Source: Icerya purchasi (lineage: Eukaryota > Arthropoda > Insecta > Hemiptera > Monophlebidae). Taken from it: 64,000 nucleotides of DNA. The first letter of the stretch is position 1. Every line of letters begins with the position of its first letter. A program made the translations under genes and the position numbers. The stretch covers positions 150,305,088 through 150,369,087 of the forward strand of contig CM077116.1 of assembly GCA_039619475.1 (NCBI GenBank), in the 5' to 3' direction. The notes under the pieces were generated by a model. It ran no database searches. It worked only from the letters and a program-made list of their open reading frames with translations, and was not told the origin of the DNA. Shown one piece after another: positions 13,620-25,000 of this stretch.

Positions 13620-14415
13620 AGGATTCCGTAAACATACAATGTACGGAATCCTAATAAGGTGGTTCAGAAACGACAAAAATATCAAGTAAAAATCAATAAC
13701 TCACGAACGGTTTTGACTTAAATACTTTAAAATTAGACCATAAATTTCAATTAAAATTCCCTTTAAGACAATCTATACCTTCACGCTAACCCATTATCCT
13801 GGGCGGAAAAAACTTCAAAAAACCGTCAAAAATATATAATATGGAACTTGACACGACCTCAAAAATCACTTAAAAATTCATAATTTATCACCAGAAAACC
13901 CTTTAAAGATGAAATTCAAAATGTAAAATAAAACGTCAAAGTCCTTTCATAAAATAAAAAAAATTACGATTAAAAATGATTTAAACCAGCCACTCTTTAG
14001 GACTAAAAACAGCAAAAAAAATGAAGTTAATCTAAGTAATAGCCGGAGTCAAGAAGTTGGGGAAACCAAAACGCATCTCAAATATATGCATGAAGGACCG
14101 CTTCATAGGATAAATATAGCTGAGCTTACAACTTTATATTCAGGGTGTTGGAGTGCTGAGAGTTCGAAAGATTTGAAAAAAAATATTTTTTTTCCGGGCA
14201 TGCGATGTATCGTTAGAAAGATCGCTGATTGCCGAGAACGAACCTGTATTTCATTTTCTTAACGAAACTTTCGAAGTTGATGAAAAGTTCAAAAAAGCGC
14301 GAAAAATAACGTGTCTTTCCCTCTTTGCGGCGCGAAAAATCAGATTTCTTTGTTTTGAATTTAGTATCGTGTAAATGTACATTATAGTTACCGTTAACGT
14401 AACATACGGAATCCT
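13620..14415. repeat. repeat with AGGATTCCGTA inverted ends and a terminal hairpin
   Basis: AGGATTCCGTA (13620) faces TACGGAATCCT both at 13642-13652, making a 33-bp hairpin, and at 14405-14415, making possible terminal inverted repeats ~795 bp apart. The right part (14120-14345) is a dispersed repeat also found near 58.2 kb. No transposase is present. Confidence 0.45.
14120..14345 (+). repeat. dispersed repeat, copy 1
   Basis: Shares CGGGCATG, GAAACTTTCGAAGTT, GAAAAGTTCAAAAAAGCGC and CCCTCTTTGCGGCGCGA, in the same order, with 58215-58445. Non-coding. Confidence 0.7.
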
Positions 14416-14619
14416 CAGCATATGGAACAAGTTGCTTGACTGAACTTGTTTGTATTAATCTGTTTGTATGTTCGTCCTTTCATTTCATAAATGATTTGAG
14501 AGTAAAAAGAAAAGAAAAATTAATCAATTTTTATTAAACTACATTTTAATGTGGTGTTTTTATTTAAGAAGGTAGTTCTATAATTTTCACTGTGTTTTTT
14601 CTTATTTTTTGGACTATTC

Positions 14620-14866
14620 CGACAAAGACTACTGCCATCTACTTGCAATCCCTAAACCCTGATTTGCCTACATCCACAATGCTTTCTTTGTTTTTCAATT
14701 TTCATTCTCATTTTACTATAAATCCCCCTTAATTTCTTCAATCTCTGAAGGTATTCAAATCTAATCGTTCTTAATTTTATTTTCCACTTTCTTAATACTT
14801 TTATCTAATGCTGGGTAAGGTCCTGTTGACGAACTCAAAGAGAAAAAAAAAGAAAATTAGACATTA
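14620..14866 (+). mobile_element. LINE 3'-UTR remnant (shared-tail family)
   Basis: Ends GGGTAAGGTCCTGTTGACGA...AAAAAAAAA, the same terminal block as the RNase H-bearing LINE copies at 15.4, 44.9, 47.6 and 51.4 kb. No coding sequence remains. Confidence 0.5.
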
Positions 14867-15039
14867 GGCAATTGTCTAACACGGCAGGAGCGGCCTGTTG
14901 CAGAAGTGGAATATAAACACAATTTGTCAAATAGACATGTTTGAGATAAAAAAACTTTTCTAATTTATAGTAGAAACAGGGAGGCATCCTCGAAATTAAC
15001 ATTAGTCACACTGATCGCACAACAACCAAATTTACAAGA

Positions 15040-15466
15040 AAACAAAAAACGCTCTAATCCACAACTTACTAGTCGCTCTTCTATTGTCTCCCTAATTCGT
15101 CTCCGGATCAATCATTCTCTCCACCCTTCCTCTCGCTTTCGATTTTCTCTATTGCCTTCTCCTGATTGTTCTCTCCACGATTGAGATCCTCCTCGTACAT
15201 GTGATGCTAATCACATTTTTTTGAGTGTCCTGCTCTTCGTAACGAACGCTCCCTTTTATACAGTCAGCTCCTGTCATTAGGTCTTCCTACTCCCTATAAC
15301 TCTTCCTTTATCCTCTCCTTTCCTTCATCTTCTGTGTTGTCGCACTGCTGTCCTTTGTTGCGTCCATTTCGGACCGCTTAGTTATTTAATTTCTTAGCTT
15401 AGTTTTCTTGTTGTTGGGTCAATGCCGCTGGCGCGCCCAAAAAAAAAAAAAAAAAAAAAAAAAAAT
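15040..15466 (+). mobile_element. LINE 3' fragment with poly(A) tail
   Basis: Broken frames encode SLIRLRINHSLHPSSRFRF, then CDANHIF, ECPALRNERSLLYSQLLSLG, the C-terminal end of an RNase H-bearing LINE. The tail GGGTCAATGCCGCTGGCGCGCC is followed by about 28 A. Same family as the copies listed for 43-55 kb. The unbroken poly(A) suggests a fairly recent insertion, although the coding part is broken. Confidence 0.7.
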
Positions 15467-15960
15467 AGATTCATGTAATAGTTGTAGTAAACAGATCACG
15501 ATTTAAGCTTTTATTAGAAAATTTTGTGGAATAATGAAGTAATATTTACTCCGAATGGAATATTTATTTTAATTTAACCATTACAGTGTTTGCAAAATGA
15601 TACGTTGAAATAGACGCTAGCATAATTTTATGAAGCATCTATCTATTAAAAAAGGTATAAATAATTATTATACAAATACTCGTAGTACAAAACTAGGATT
15701 TAATTATGATTTCAAAATTAGTTAATGTACAAGTAATTGTAAAATAATAATTTTATTACAAACAGAAAAAATGAAAAAAATTGAATTATTTTAATTTTCA
15801 TATCAGGTCCAGCAAAATTCTCTTGCCGTTAACTTGATCGATAAAAGTAAAAGTAAAGTAAGCGCAATAAGGCTGATCGATAAATTCAAGATAAATATAC
15901 GATAATTAGCGGCACAATTCTTCAGCCAGATGAAAGGCTAATAAAGTGTTTCGTTGGTTG

Positions 15961-18450
15961 CTGATATATCACGAGAAGAGGTAGGATGTCATCAAGAAAG
16001 AATAAAAAAAAAAAGTAAACAAAGTCAACACTAACAATACAGATATTGAAAAGAGGAATGGAAGGAACCCGAAGGAAGTCTCGAAGCGCGAAAAAATGGT
16101 GAGGAAAGATGGATAGAATAATCCGTTCTGAGATTAATAAGGAGGAAATTAAACCAAACTGAGATGTTAATTGCTCTCATTTCATCTCTTAAAGTTGGTA
16201 GATGAACATTAATCAAAGTCGTAGGGAAACGTTTTTGAATAAAAATTGTTTATTCCAAGCCGAAAGACGAACATACTCCTGGGAAATAAATTACTGTGTT
16301 CCAGTCACCAAAAAAAGGAGCTTGTTTAACATACCTGCAAATAGTTTTTTGATGCAAAATACTAAGAAAACGGAACGTAGGGAAGAATTTTCCTTAATAA
16401 TACAAAGGATAATAAAAAATTTTCAGTTGGTAGCAATTATACTCCTAGAAAGGACGGTCAAGTTTTTTGGAGAGAAGCCGAGAATTTTGAAAGAACAGAC
16501 CTTTAATATGTTAATATTGAAGGCAGAAGTTTGGAATTTACGAGGAGATTTTGCGAGAAAAAAAAACAGAATACGATTTATCAAAAGAGGGAATATAACC
16601 AAGAGCGAGAGAATCATAAAAGAAATTAACTCATCAGCGGGAACATTGAAGTTGAAAGGACGTTCGAAGGATGGGAATTTGAAAGCACTTGCCATTTTCT
16701 AAATATATGAAAGAAGAGTAAGAGAAGGAAGAACAGAACTTCTTCCAAGAGGATTTCTTTGAAGCTTTGAGTATAAACCTGGCCCTTGTATTAATAAGTA
16801 AAAAACTTCTGTTATAGGATTAGAGCGAGTTCTAAAGGTGGCGCGAATTCAGTAAAATACGGCGTTACATTTCTCGTTCCACTGAAAAGATGAAACTTAA
16901 CTACAATGGTTGGCCGGTGAAAGATAACGAACGGAGTAAAAAGAAATTATGAATAAGTATAGAATCATAGTCAGGTTACGTATTAGGGAGTGATGACTCA
17001 AGGCAGGAGCGGGGCAGAATTCAATTTGTTTTAAAAAGAGTTTATCGAGGAGAATGGGGAAGAGACTTGAAATGAGTCGAAGGAAAATAAACAGGAGTTA
17101 TTAGTATAAGAACATGGTCATTACCGCAGGAACGTGTGAGAGAGTCTTCCGGTGATAATTAAAACCAATAGCTGGAGAGGAAAAGATCGAATCGAGGGAG
17201 CTGGAGATAAAAGACAGTACCAAGTTGTCAGAAAGGATAGTATTTCCAAGGATGAAACCGTTGGTATTGCAGAATCTGCAGCTCCACAAGGAAGAATGCA
17301 CATTCCAGTCTCCTCCAATCATAAATGGTTCCGGCATAAAACTGAAAAAAGAAGAAAAGGGAAAACGATGAAGATCGTAGTTAGGGGAAACGTAGATAGA
17401 AACAATGTTAATGGGAGACACACAGAGGGAAAATGGACAGAAGTGTGGATAATGTTAGATAGATTAAATAGGGATGTCGTGAGAGTGAAATAGGGTGTTA
17501 TTTTTAACAAGGATTGATGAACCATCATATCTCTGTCGTCACAATCACAATTGATTAATTTGAAGCCTGGGATACTAAACAGTTGAAAGTAAGTTGTAAT
17601 GGTTAAAGTTGTGTGCTTATAAATCTCACAACGGCATAGGTTAAACGACAAATGTAAAATAAAAATGAAATCCAAGTGCAACTCAGTTAAAGATGGAGCG
17701 AGTCACATTAACATGAGGTCATTGGGGAGAAAAAGTGATAAAGAACAAATATATTACCTGATAGTGATTACGGCCACGGCAGTAACGATACATTTAAAAT
17801 TAAATAGAAAAAAAGTGAAATAGAAGACGGTAAACATTACAAATTAGATCATTAGTTAACTAATTTGAAAGTTTCCTCATATTTAGGAGAGAAAAGATTA
17901 AACGAGAAATTAGAAAAGGAAATTTAGGAAAGCGGTAAAGAGATAAAAGAGAATAGAAAGAAGAAAGTGCAGTATTTACTTTTCCTTTTTTTTTTTCTTC
18001 TTATTTTTAGGAAGAGAGATTAATAAATATGTATGTCATTAGAAAAGAAATAGGATAGGTAATCAACAAAAATATTAAGGAAGGAGCAACGGTATTTCAA
18101 GAAAGCAGCTTCATGATGGCCACAAAAATATTTTCGTTTAAGAGAGAAAGATTGTGAAAAATTGAGAAAAAAGATATGGTTGATATCAGAAAGATTTGAG
18201 GAAAGACAATTATCCGGAATAGATTAATCGGAAGAATGGTTTGGGAGATCGAACACGGCTGGATGGAAGAGGAGGAAATTAAGGTGGGGATTCATAGGGA
18301 AGTTTTGAATTACGGCGTTTAGAAAGAAAAAAAAAACAGATTTACAAATGAGGCAATTAGAAAAAGGCGAGGCAGTGTTGTCAAGAACTTGGAAGAATTA
18401 TTTTGAATGGAGGTGGAAGTTGAGACTCGATCGACATGCGAATAAGCGTG
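15961..18450 (-). mobile_element. LINE 5'/endonuclease region
   Basis: Minus-strand frames around 17100-17700 encode a LINE endonuclease: GSSILVKN, INIVSIYVSPN and FMIGGDWNVHSSLWSC, with frame shifts between them. Downstream (16423-16695) an open frame of 90 codons probably covers the endonuclease-RT linker. T/C-rich codon style matches the RNase H-bearing LINE tails elsewhere in the window, so it may be the 5' half of that family. No RT motif is seen. Outer limits are approximate. Confidence 0.55.
17101..17421 (-). pseudogene. AP-endonuclease-like domain fragment of a LINE
   Basis: Open frame of 106 codons with INIVSIYVSPN at about 4-14 and GGDWNVHSSLW at about 36-46. The GDxN core (here GDWNVH) is the catalytic Asp/Asn motif of APE-type LINE endonucleases. 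The N-terminal part lies in other frames upstream. Confidence 0.65.
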
Positions 18451-20195
18451 TGCCGCTAAGCTATTATTTTTGAATCGAGAAACCTATTAGAAGGAGATAT
18501 TTTTAAACGCCGTAATACGTTTAATATCGTTTTGCCTGACCTATTGAAAGCAAAAACGATCATAGGCACAGTGCGTGCGCCAGATAGACGGCTCTTGTAG
18601 GTTGTTGCATTCTGCGACTGGGTTCCTAGAAGCACATTGTGAACAAATAATACAAGAACTACGGCAGTGTCATGCGATGTGTCCAAAAAGAAAACATTTG
18701 CAACACTGTGCAGCCGACGAACATGGAAGGAAACAGAAAATCGAAATTTTAAATATTAAAACATAATCCAGGAGGGTATTATTATGGAACCTGAGTTAAC
18801 AGAACCGGTCAGAATTTTAACGGCATCGGAGATTGTTCGTAAGAGAAAAGGAAATTGAACTGATTAGCCTGGCAAAGTCCAAAAGATGAGATGACTAGGT
18901 TTTTTTCTGGGGAGCAACTTTCAGTGGGAATGGTGAAAAACTCTGGTCGGATCCGAGGAAAACATTAAATTTTCTTTATTAACGTATTATAGTTACTACA
19001 GTTTTATTAATTAATTAATTATTATTATTTTTATTATTATTATTATTGTTATTATTAATATCGGTTAAAACATAATCTGCTGTAATCTTCGTAAACCGTC
19101 GACTTCTTCTTCCGCTCGCAGTATTGTTCCTTATTTGTAGTGTCTGTATCCTTATTTCTTAAACAGATTTAATTTTAACTAATTATCATATTTGCTCGTA
19201 GGTATTTTTTTTTAATTTTTTCCTACAACGACGTTTTGCTAAATTTTAGTAATAATTTATAATCGTATTTCATACGTTTCGTCGTGCAGTAAGACGATTC
19301 GTCGATACGCTAGTTCAGCTTGCAATGCTCACGTTATGTCATAAGTTGCACAAATATTATATATACTTACTTTCTTTCTTTATTAAATACTATTATTTTT
19401 ATTATTATTATTATTATTATTATTAATATAGAAAACAGTTAAGTTCAGCCTGAGAGAAGTTGATCTCTTTCGGCTGAGTGAATACGTGAAAGGGTATCCG
19501 CTGATTTACGTTCCGAGTTACTGTCCACGTCTACATATTCATGAGTAGAGGCCCCCTTTCCATCTTATCAGAGGGTAAAAAACAAATACAAAAAAAAAAA
19601 TAGAAAAAAGGAAAGAAATAAAATAAAAAGAATAGGAATAAAAAAAATATTTTTAATTAGTCGGAAATAAAACTAATAAGATTGTAACCGTTAAAATAAA
19701 GGAGCGAAATGAAAACAAGGAAAAATATAAAATTGGAACAATTTCGCCGAGTTCCAGTAGCGACCTACCATAAGAAAAACAAAGATAACTGGTACAATCT
19801 CGCGCACTGTGGGAACTACGGAACGCGCATAATACGACTCAAGCGAAATATGTCACATATAACTCTGTAACTTACACTTGGAATGTTAAGTAGAATTATT
19901 ATAGTCGAGTGAGACATCTCTTTAAATTCTTAAGAAAATTTAAAGGAAAAAGTAAAAGAAGAAATAGAATTATACATCGAGATTTTGTTAGAATCATTAG
20001 TTACATCGGTAATGGCGGATAAGAGCCTAGTAGAAAAATCATCCTCTTCCCACGTGTACTGAAAAAAGGAAACGAACCTTTTAAAAAATATATTAAATTT
20101 ATCGCCGTATCTTAAAATAAACAACCTAAGAAAGTTTTTCAACTTTCCTTTTTTTTTTTTGTATACTGTACCGGTATATATTCATACCGTATGAT
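18451..20195. other. no recognised gene; ATT microsatellites
   Basis: ATT-rich runs at 19010-19055 and 19385-19425. Unassigned sequence at 19440-19580 is GC-richer and followed by A-rich DNA (19586-19650), possibly a retroposed fragment. Confidence 0.4.
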
Positions 20196-20860
20196 TTACG
20201 AAGAATTTAAATAGCGTATAACCCGATCTCTCCATTGGTATAGACGAAATAATTTAGCATATGAAAAAATTAGGAAATCGGAGTAACTTCCTAATTTGAT
20301 TTTTTGGAAGAACGTATCTATACACTTTCGACTGGTGCTTGGGTTACTGTGAAGTCGTAGTTTATTAAAAAAATTGTTATACCGACTTTTATGGGCTTCT
20401 TTGACATATGGAATTTTTAGATCGTTGCCTAACATCTCATTAGACATTCTTCGGAACTTCTAATGTAGCTTCATCTGCTGCAAATTAGTTCTGCTGTCAC
20501 TAGCGCAGAACTCCATTTGATAACGTCATATTGCACTAATGAGAGTTAGAGTATTTAACCATTTAGGCTACGGCGTAATAGTAATTTGCGATGATAAACC
20601 ATTTTTATTCAACCTGATTCCCGAATATTTCACAGTTTCTGATATCGTTATGTGAGACATTTTTTACTCTAAATCGTACTACACATCTGTTTGTGAACGT
20701 AATCTGTTGTCATCTCTGCTTATTAAACCGGATACATCTTTGCACCATTCCCGGATTCTGTTCACATAACACTCCGGTACTAGCAGATGTCGAATTCCCA
20801 AAAATAATCAAGGTGCCAAAGCGTAATTTTTTTTTCTTTCAACTTTGACATTTTTAATTA
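20196..20860 (-). mobile_element. LINE reverse transcriptase C-terminal remnant
   Basis: Broken minus-strand frames read VKYSGIRLNKNGL (KYLGI-like), then MLGNDLKIPYVKEAHKSRYN and NKLRLHSNPS, the tail found after the thumb of jockey/CR1-type LINEs. An open frame of 83 codons covers 20196-20447. Other parts are interrupted. Confidence 0.5.
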
Positions 20861-21596
20861 ACACTCTTGTAACTCAAGAAAAGTAATTTTTGTTATCGTA
20901 ATTTTAAATTAATTTTTTTCTCGCGTTTCTTATTTTCCTTAATAAATACTCCTACCGCGTATTTTCGTTTTATTTATTATGAATTATTTCGGTGACTATA
21001 TTTTGCCTTTAACCTATTTTAAAAACGCTCGGCGTCTTCATTGACCGTTCAGTTTTACATAATTTCGGTAATTTCCCTGATTAGATTCACACTTGTTTAT
21101 TATTTGCATCGTGCCATTAAATCTACGTACACATTCAACGAACAGTATATGTTACATGTACAGTATAAATAATAAACAAATAAATTTAATCGCAGCAATC
21201 CCTGAAATTATGCAGAATTGTGCATTCAAATGAGAACGCTGGCCACTGTTAATCGTGAATATTTCCAGGAAAATTAAAAAAAAAATCTGCCTTAATTTTT
21301 CAGGTAGAATGTCTAAAAAATGTTCTCGCAGATTCTCATTTTCACGGAAAGTCGGCAAACGTCGTAACAAACGTGATTTTTGACATAAATTCTTACATAA
21401 ATAAATATATTGATTTCTAAAACTACAAATATTTATAATCTCGTTTCTTCGAAAGATCATAGAAATCAATTGTGCGGATAAGTTTTAGTTAATTCTGTGA
21501 ATTTATTCCGTTCTTCGAATCGGCATGTTTCCAGTGAATTGCGATTTTCCAAAAGTCTCGTACAACGAAAAAATACAACAGTTAAGGTGAAAACAG
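20861..21596. other. no recognised gene
   Basis: Region just beyond the poly(A) signals of the takeout-like gene. AT-rich; a 105-codon minus frame (21152-21469) has no recognisable motif. Confidence 0.5.
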
Positions 21597-21609
21597 TTTA
21601 TTTTTTATT
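21597..21609 (-). terminator. poly(A) signals of the takeout-like gene
   Basis: Two overlapping-range AATAAA hexamers on the minus strand (21597-21602 and 21604-21609), about 265 bases past the stop codon. The position suits a 3' UTR end. Confidence 0.5.
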
Positions 21610-21869
21610 TCCGCTCAATCGCGTATGAAGTATAAAAAGAATGATACAGAAAATCAATCGTACCTGGCAAATGGCAGGTACACATTTAGAAAAAAAAGAT
21701 CAAGACAGTCGTAAAAAATGATGAACGAGAGACTTATTATTAATCATTAGAGAGACAGAACCGCCGCAATGGTAATTTCGAGTTACGCTTAAAATTTACT
21801 GAGACCGTAAACACAATCAGGCGATGGTAACACTATTTTACTACTATTACTGAAAATAAATGTCGACAT

Positions 21870-22024
21870 TTAATTGTCCGGTAATATTTCATCCAGTAAA
21901 ACAGCTCCTAAAATTTGATTACCAAACTGAATGACAAACTCGGCAGCAATCTCTTCCGCGATCGGAGTTGCGATATCTAAAACTTGTCTTCGGTTATTTG
22001 CGTAGAAAGTGATGGCGCTTTGGG
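21870..22024 (-). CDS. takeout-like gene, coding exon 6 (C-terminus and stop)
   Basis: Acceptor tctttcag before 22024. Encodes QSAITFYANNRRQVLDIATP, then an amphipathic helix PIAEEIAAEFVIQFGNQIL and the end DEILPDN; TAA at 21870-21872. The final helix and the acidic-proline end are typical of the family. Confidence 0.92.
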
Positions 22025-25000
22025 CTGAAAGAAGACAAAAAGGATGGCGTATTTATTAAAATTTTCTACTACCAGCGAAAACGGTTTATTTTAATTTCTC
22101 GAACTGTTTTAAATTTTTCATAATTTCTTTAAATGTAGCTAGATTTTTTTTTTTTTTTTGGATGAGCTAATTTCATAATTAAACGATTAAAGTTGCGAAG
22201 CTATTTCAAAAAATGTAACAATTAAGTGTTCGCAATTGTAAATTTTATTTTAGTTTACCAATTGTTAATTTTTTATTCACCTTGTTGCATGCACTTAAAA
22301 TTTTGGCATAGAATTAAAAATTATATTTGATATTTCAATTTTATCATTAAGTGGGTAACTTCCTAACGGGGTTATTTGTTGTTGTTTTTTTTGGTTTAAA
22401 TAAGTAATTATATACGTATATAAGTGGATAAGTTCTTTAGCTATTCGGCGGAGTTGTTACTTAAATTAAAAATGATAATAAAGTTTAAATATGGTATTAA
22501 TTTAAATTTAAACATACTCAATAATTCGTTGTTCGGATTCTTGTCAGTATTTACGGCGGTTCCGGTGGCATCTCCGACTCTGCATTTTACTTTGACAGTT
22601 TTTATCTGAGCTATTTGTCTTCCTTTCTTATCAGTCGTTAGCTCTCCAGTACCGCTTAAATCAGCTACGATGTTTGCTGAAATTTTTAATATTGAAGACC
22701 ATTAAAATCAGGTTAATCTTTTTTCCTTTCATAAAATTTAAAATTAGTATATTGTTTCGCTGAAGGGTGACGTAGTCTTAAATTTTTAAAAAACTTTTAG
22801 TCCGAAGAAAAACGAGTGAATATATTCTGGCGAAAAGGACACGTATATAAATTAAAAGCGCTTGTTCCAGTCAGGGCTGTATCTAGACCAAAATTTCGAG
22901 AGGGGTTACGAAAATATTTTTATAATTAATATAAAAGTGTGTGTGTTGTTATGAAATATATTTATTTATAAATGGTACACCAAAGCCTTGTAGTAAATTA
23001 TTGTATATGCAATATTTGAACACTACAATAAAAACAAATAAAAAATAGTCATTTCTATAGAATTCATATCAATTTTAATTTTCTTTTCTTTTGTCAAAAA
23101 TTGAAAAGAAATAAATTTATTTTGAATTGCGGTCCATTTAATTCAAGCAGTTATGAATTCTTCGGAGGGGGGTGAACCCGGACCCCCCCCCAGATACGGC
23201 TCTGGTTCCAGTGGTAAAATTACTGCGTACAAAGCAAAATCATTAAATGTTAAATAGTAACTAAATTCACAAGTAATGTACATGGAGCTAGATTATATGT
23301 TTTGCGCAATTAGCTGCCAAATAACTTCTATATTTAGTTCTCTATATCTAACTCTGAATTCCCAGAAAAAAAAAAAAATTACCAGTATTTTGCTCCTTTG
23401 TTTAAGGGTTTGTCTACGTTGTGAGCGCTAAAAATTTGTTAACTACTTATAAAAAAAAATATCGCTACAATTTCATTTTTATCGCCAATAATACATACGG
23501 TTTTAAGTACATATAGTTAAATTTCAATAAAAAAACATTATTATATATGAAAGTTATGAAGCTTCGTCGTTGATTCAATTACCTTTGAAAGATTAAACAC
23601 GATATATATAATATCTTCAGCTAGATTATTAATAAATTTACATAAAATTTGAATATATATCCAAAGATGAAGTTTCAAAAAAAAAAAAAAATGCATATAT
23701 ATATATATATATTCACAAAACTAATTTAAAAAAAAAAAGAAAAAAACGGCTACCCCACATCATAATCCGTATGCAAATTTTACTTTTGGATTTCGGCTTA
23801 ACGAAATAAATTCAAGTCCCGTAGGTAATCGAATTCAGAATGGGGTTCCGTAACTGCCGTAAACATTATTATAATAATTTAACTATATAGTTATTTACAA
23901 CCGTATTTATTATTTATGGTTTACAAATAAATTACAACAGAATTTTTCTTCTAATTAATTAAGGTCATTCTAATTTTTAGCGCGCTCGCAGTAAGTATGC
24001 GGACTTTTAGTTGTGATTATATTGTAAATGAAATAATAACTCTACCGAAATAAGTAGCGAGCAATTTACGACTTACTGAGACTGAGGAGGGGTAAGTTTT
24101 GTTAGTTTTTTGATTGTTTAATAGATTAGGTTTTGTTTAAAAAAATTATAGCGTAAATTTTCTGTGGGATTTCACACGTGTCGCAATGAATGTAAATTAT
24201 CAGTGGGTTTGTTTACACCACTTTTAAATTTCGATTTCACTTCTGTTACATTACACGTTATTCATTTTTTAACTCGCTACCGGGTAATATTTCGAAATAT
24301 TTATAAACCTAAATTTATTTTTAATCTAATTAAAATATTTATTCGAGTGTTCATACGTATTTCTCGTGTTTTTCAAACATTAGGCTGGAAAAAAAAACTA
24401 CATTTTCCGTTTAAAGATACCATAACTTACTTATATTTCCTTTGAAGATTCCTTTTCCTTTCAAGGGTAGTACTAATATTCTACCGTCTATATCGTATTC
24501 CGTTGTAGTATATATTAATGGTAAAATTATGGTTCCTTCGGCTGATAGTTTTTCGTAACTTACTCTATTGATATAATTAAAAATTATTAAAAAAATTAAC
24601 GAAAATTACCGAATAAAAAAAAAATTATTAATGTTATTAGAAATGTTACAATTATCTATTTGAGCTCTTTCTTATTCGTACATATTTTCTGTTTAAGTAT
24701 CGTTATTCGAGCAATTGTTCTACTAAATGCAAACTTACTTCAAATTCTTTACAATGAAATTAGTGCAGCCCCAAGCTTTGAGATCTTTTAAGTTCAGTTT
24801 TATATCTAAAGCTTCCTGCTTCCTGACTATTTCCAAGTTTGGTATAACTAACGGTTCTAATGCCGGTATTTTCATTTTTGGAATCCCTGTGAAGAAGAGA
24901 AAAATGTGTAGTTGTTGTGTTTTTTTTAGAGAATGTGCGATTATTTTTTTATTTTTTATTTAACAAATAAGTTGTGCGTCTCACAGGGCAAGTATGCCCG

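Noticed and set aside
16202..16702. 166-codon plus-strand frame, the longest non-LINE-looking frame after the RT
   Set aside because: Lies antisense within the minus-strand LINE remnant; composition is that of a purine-rich complement, with no domain.
24727..24963. 78-codon plus-strand frame
   Set aside because: Shadow of takeout exon 3 on the opposite strand.
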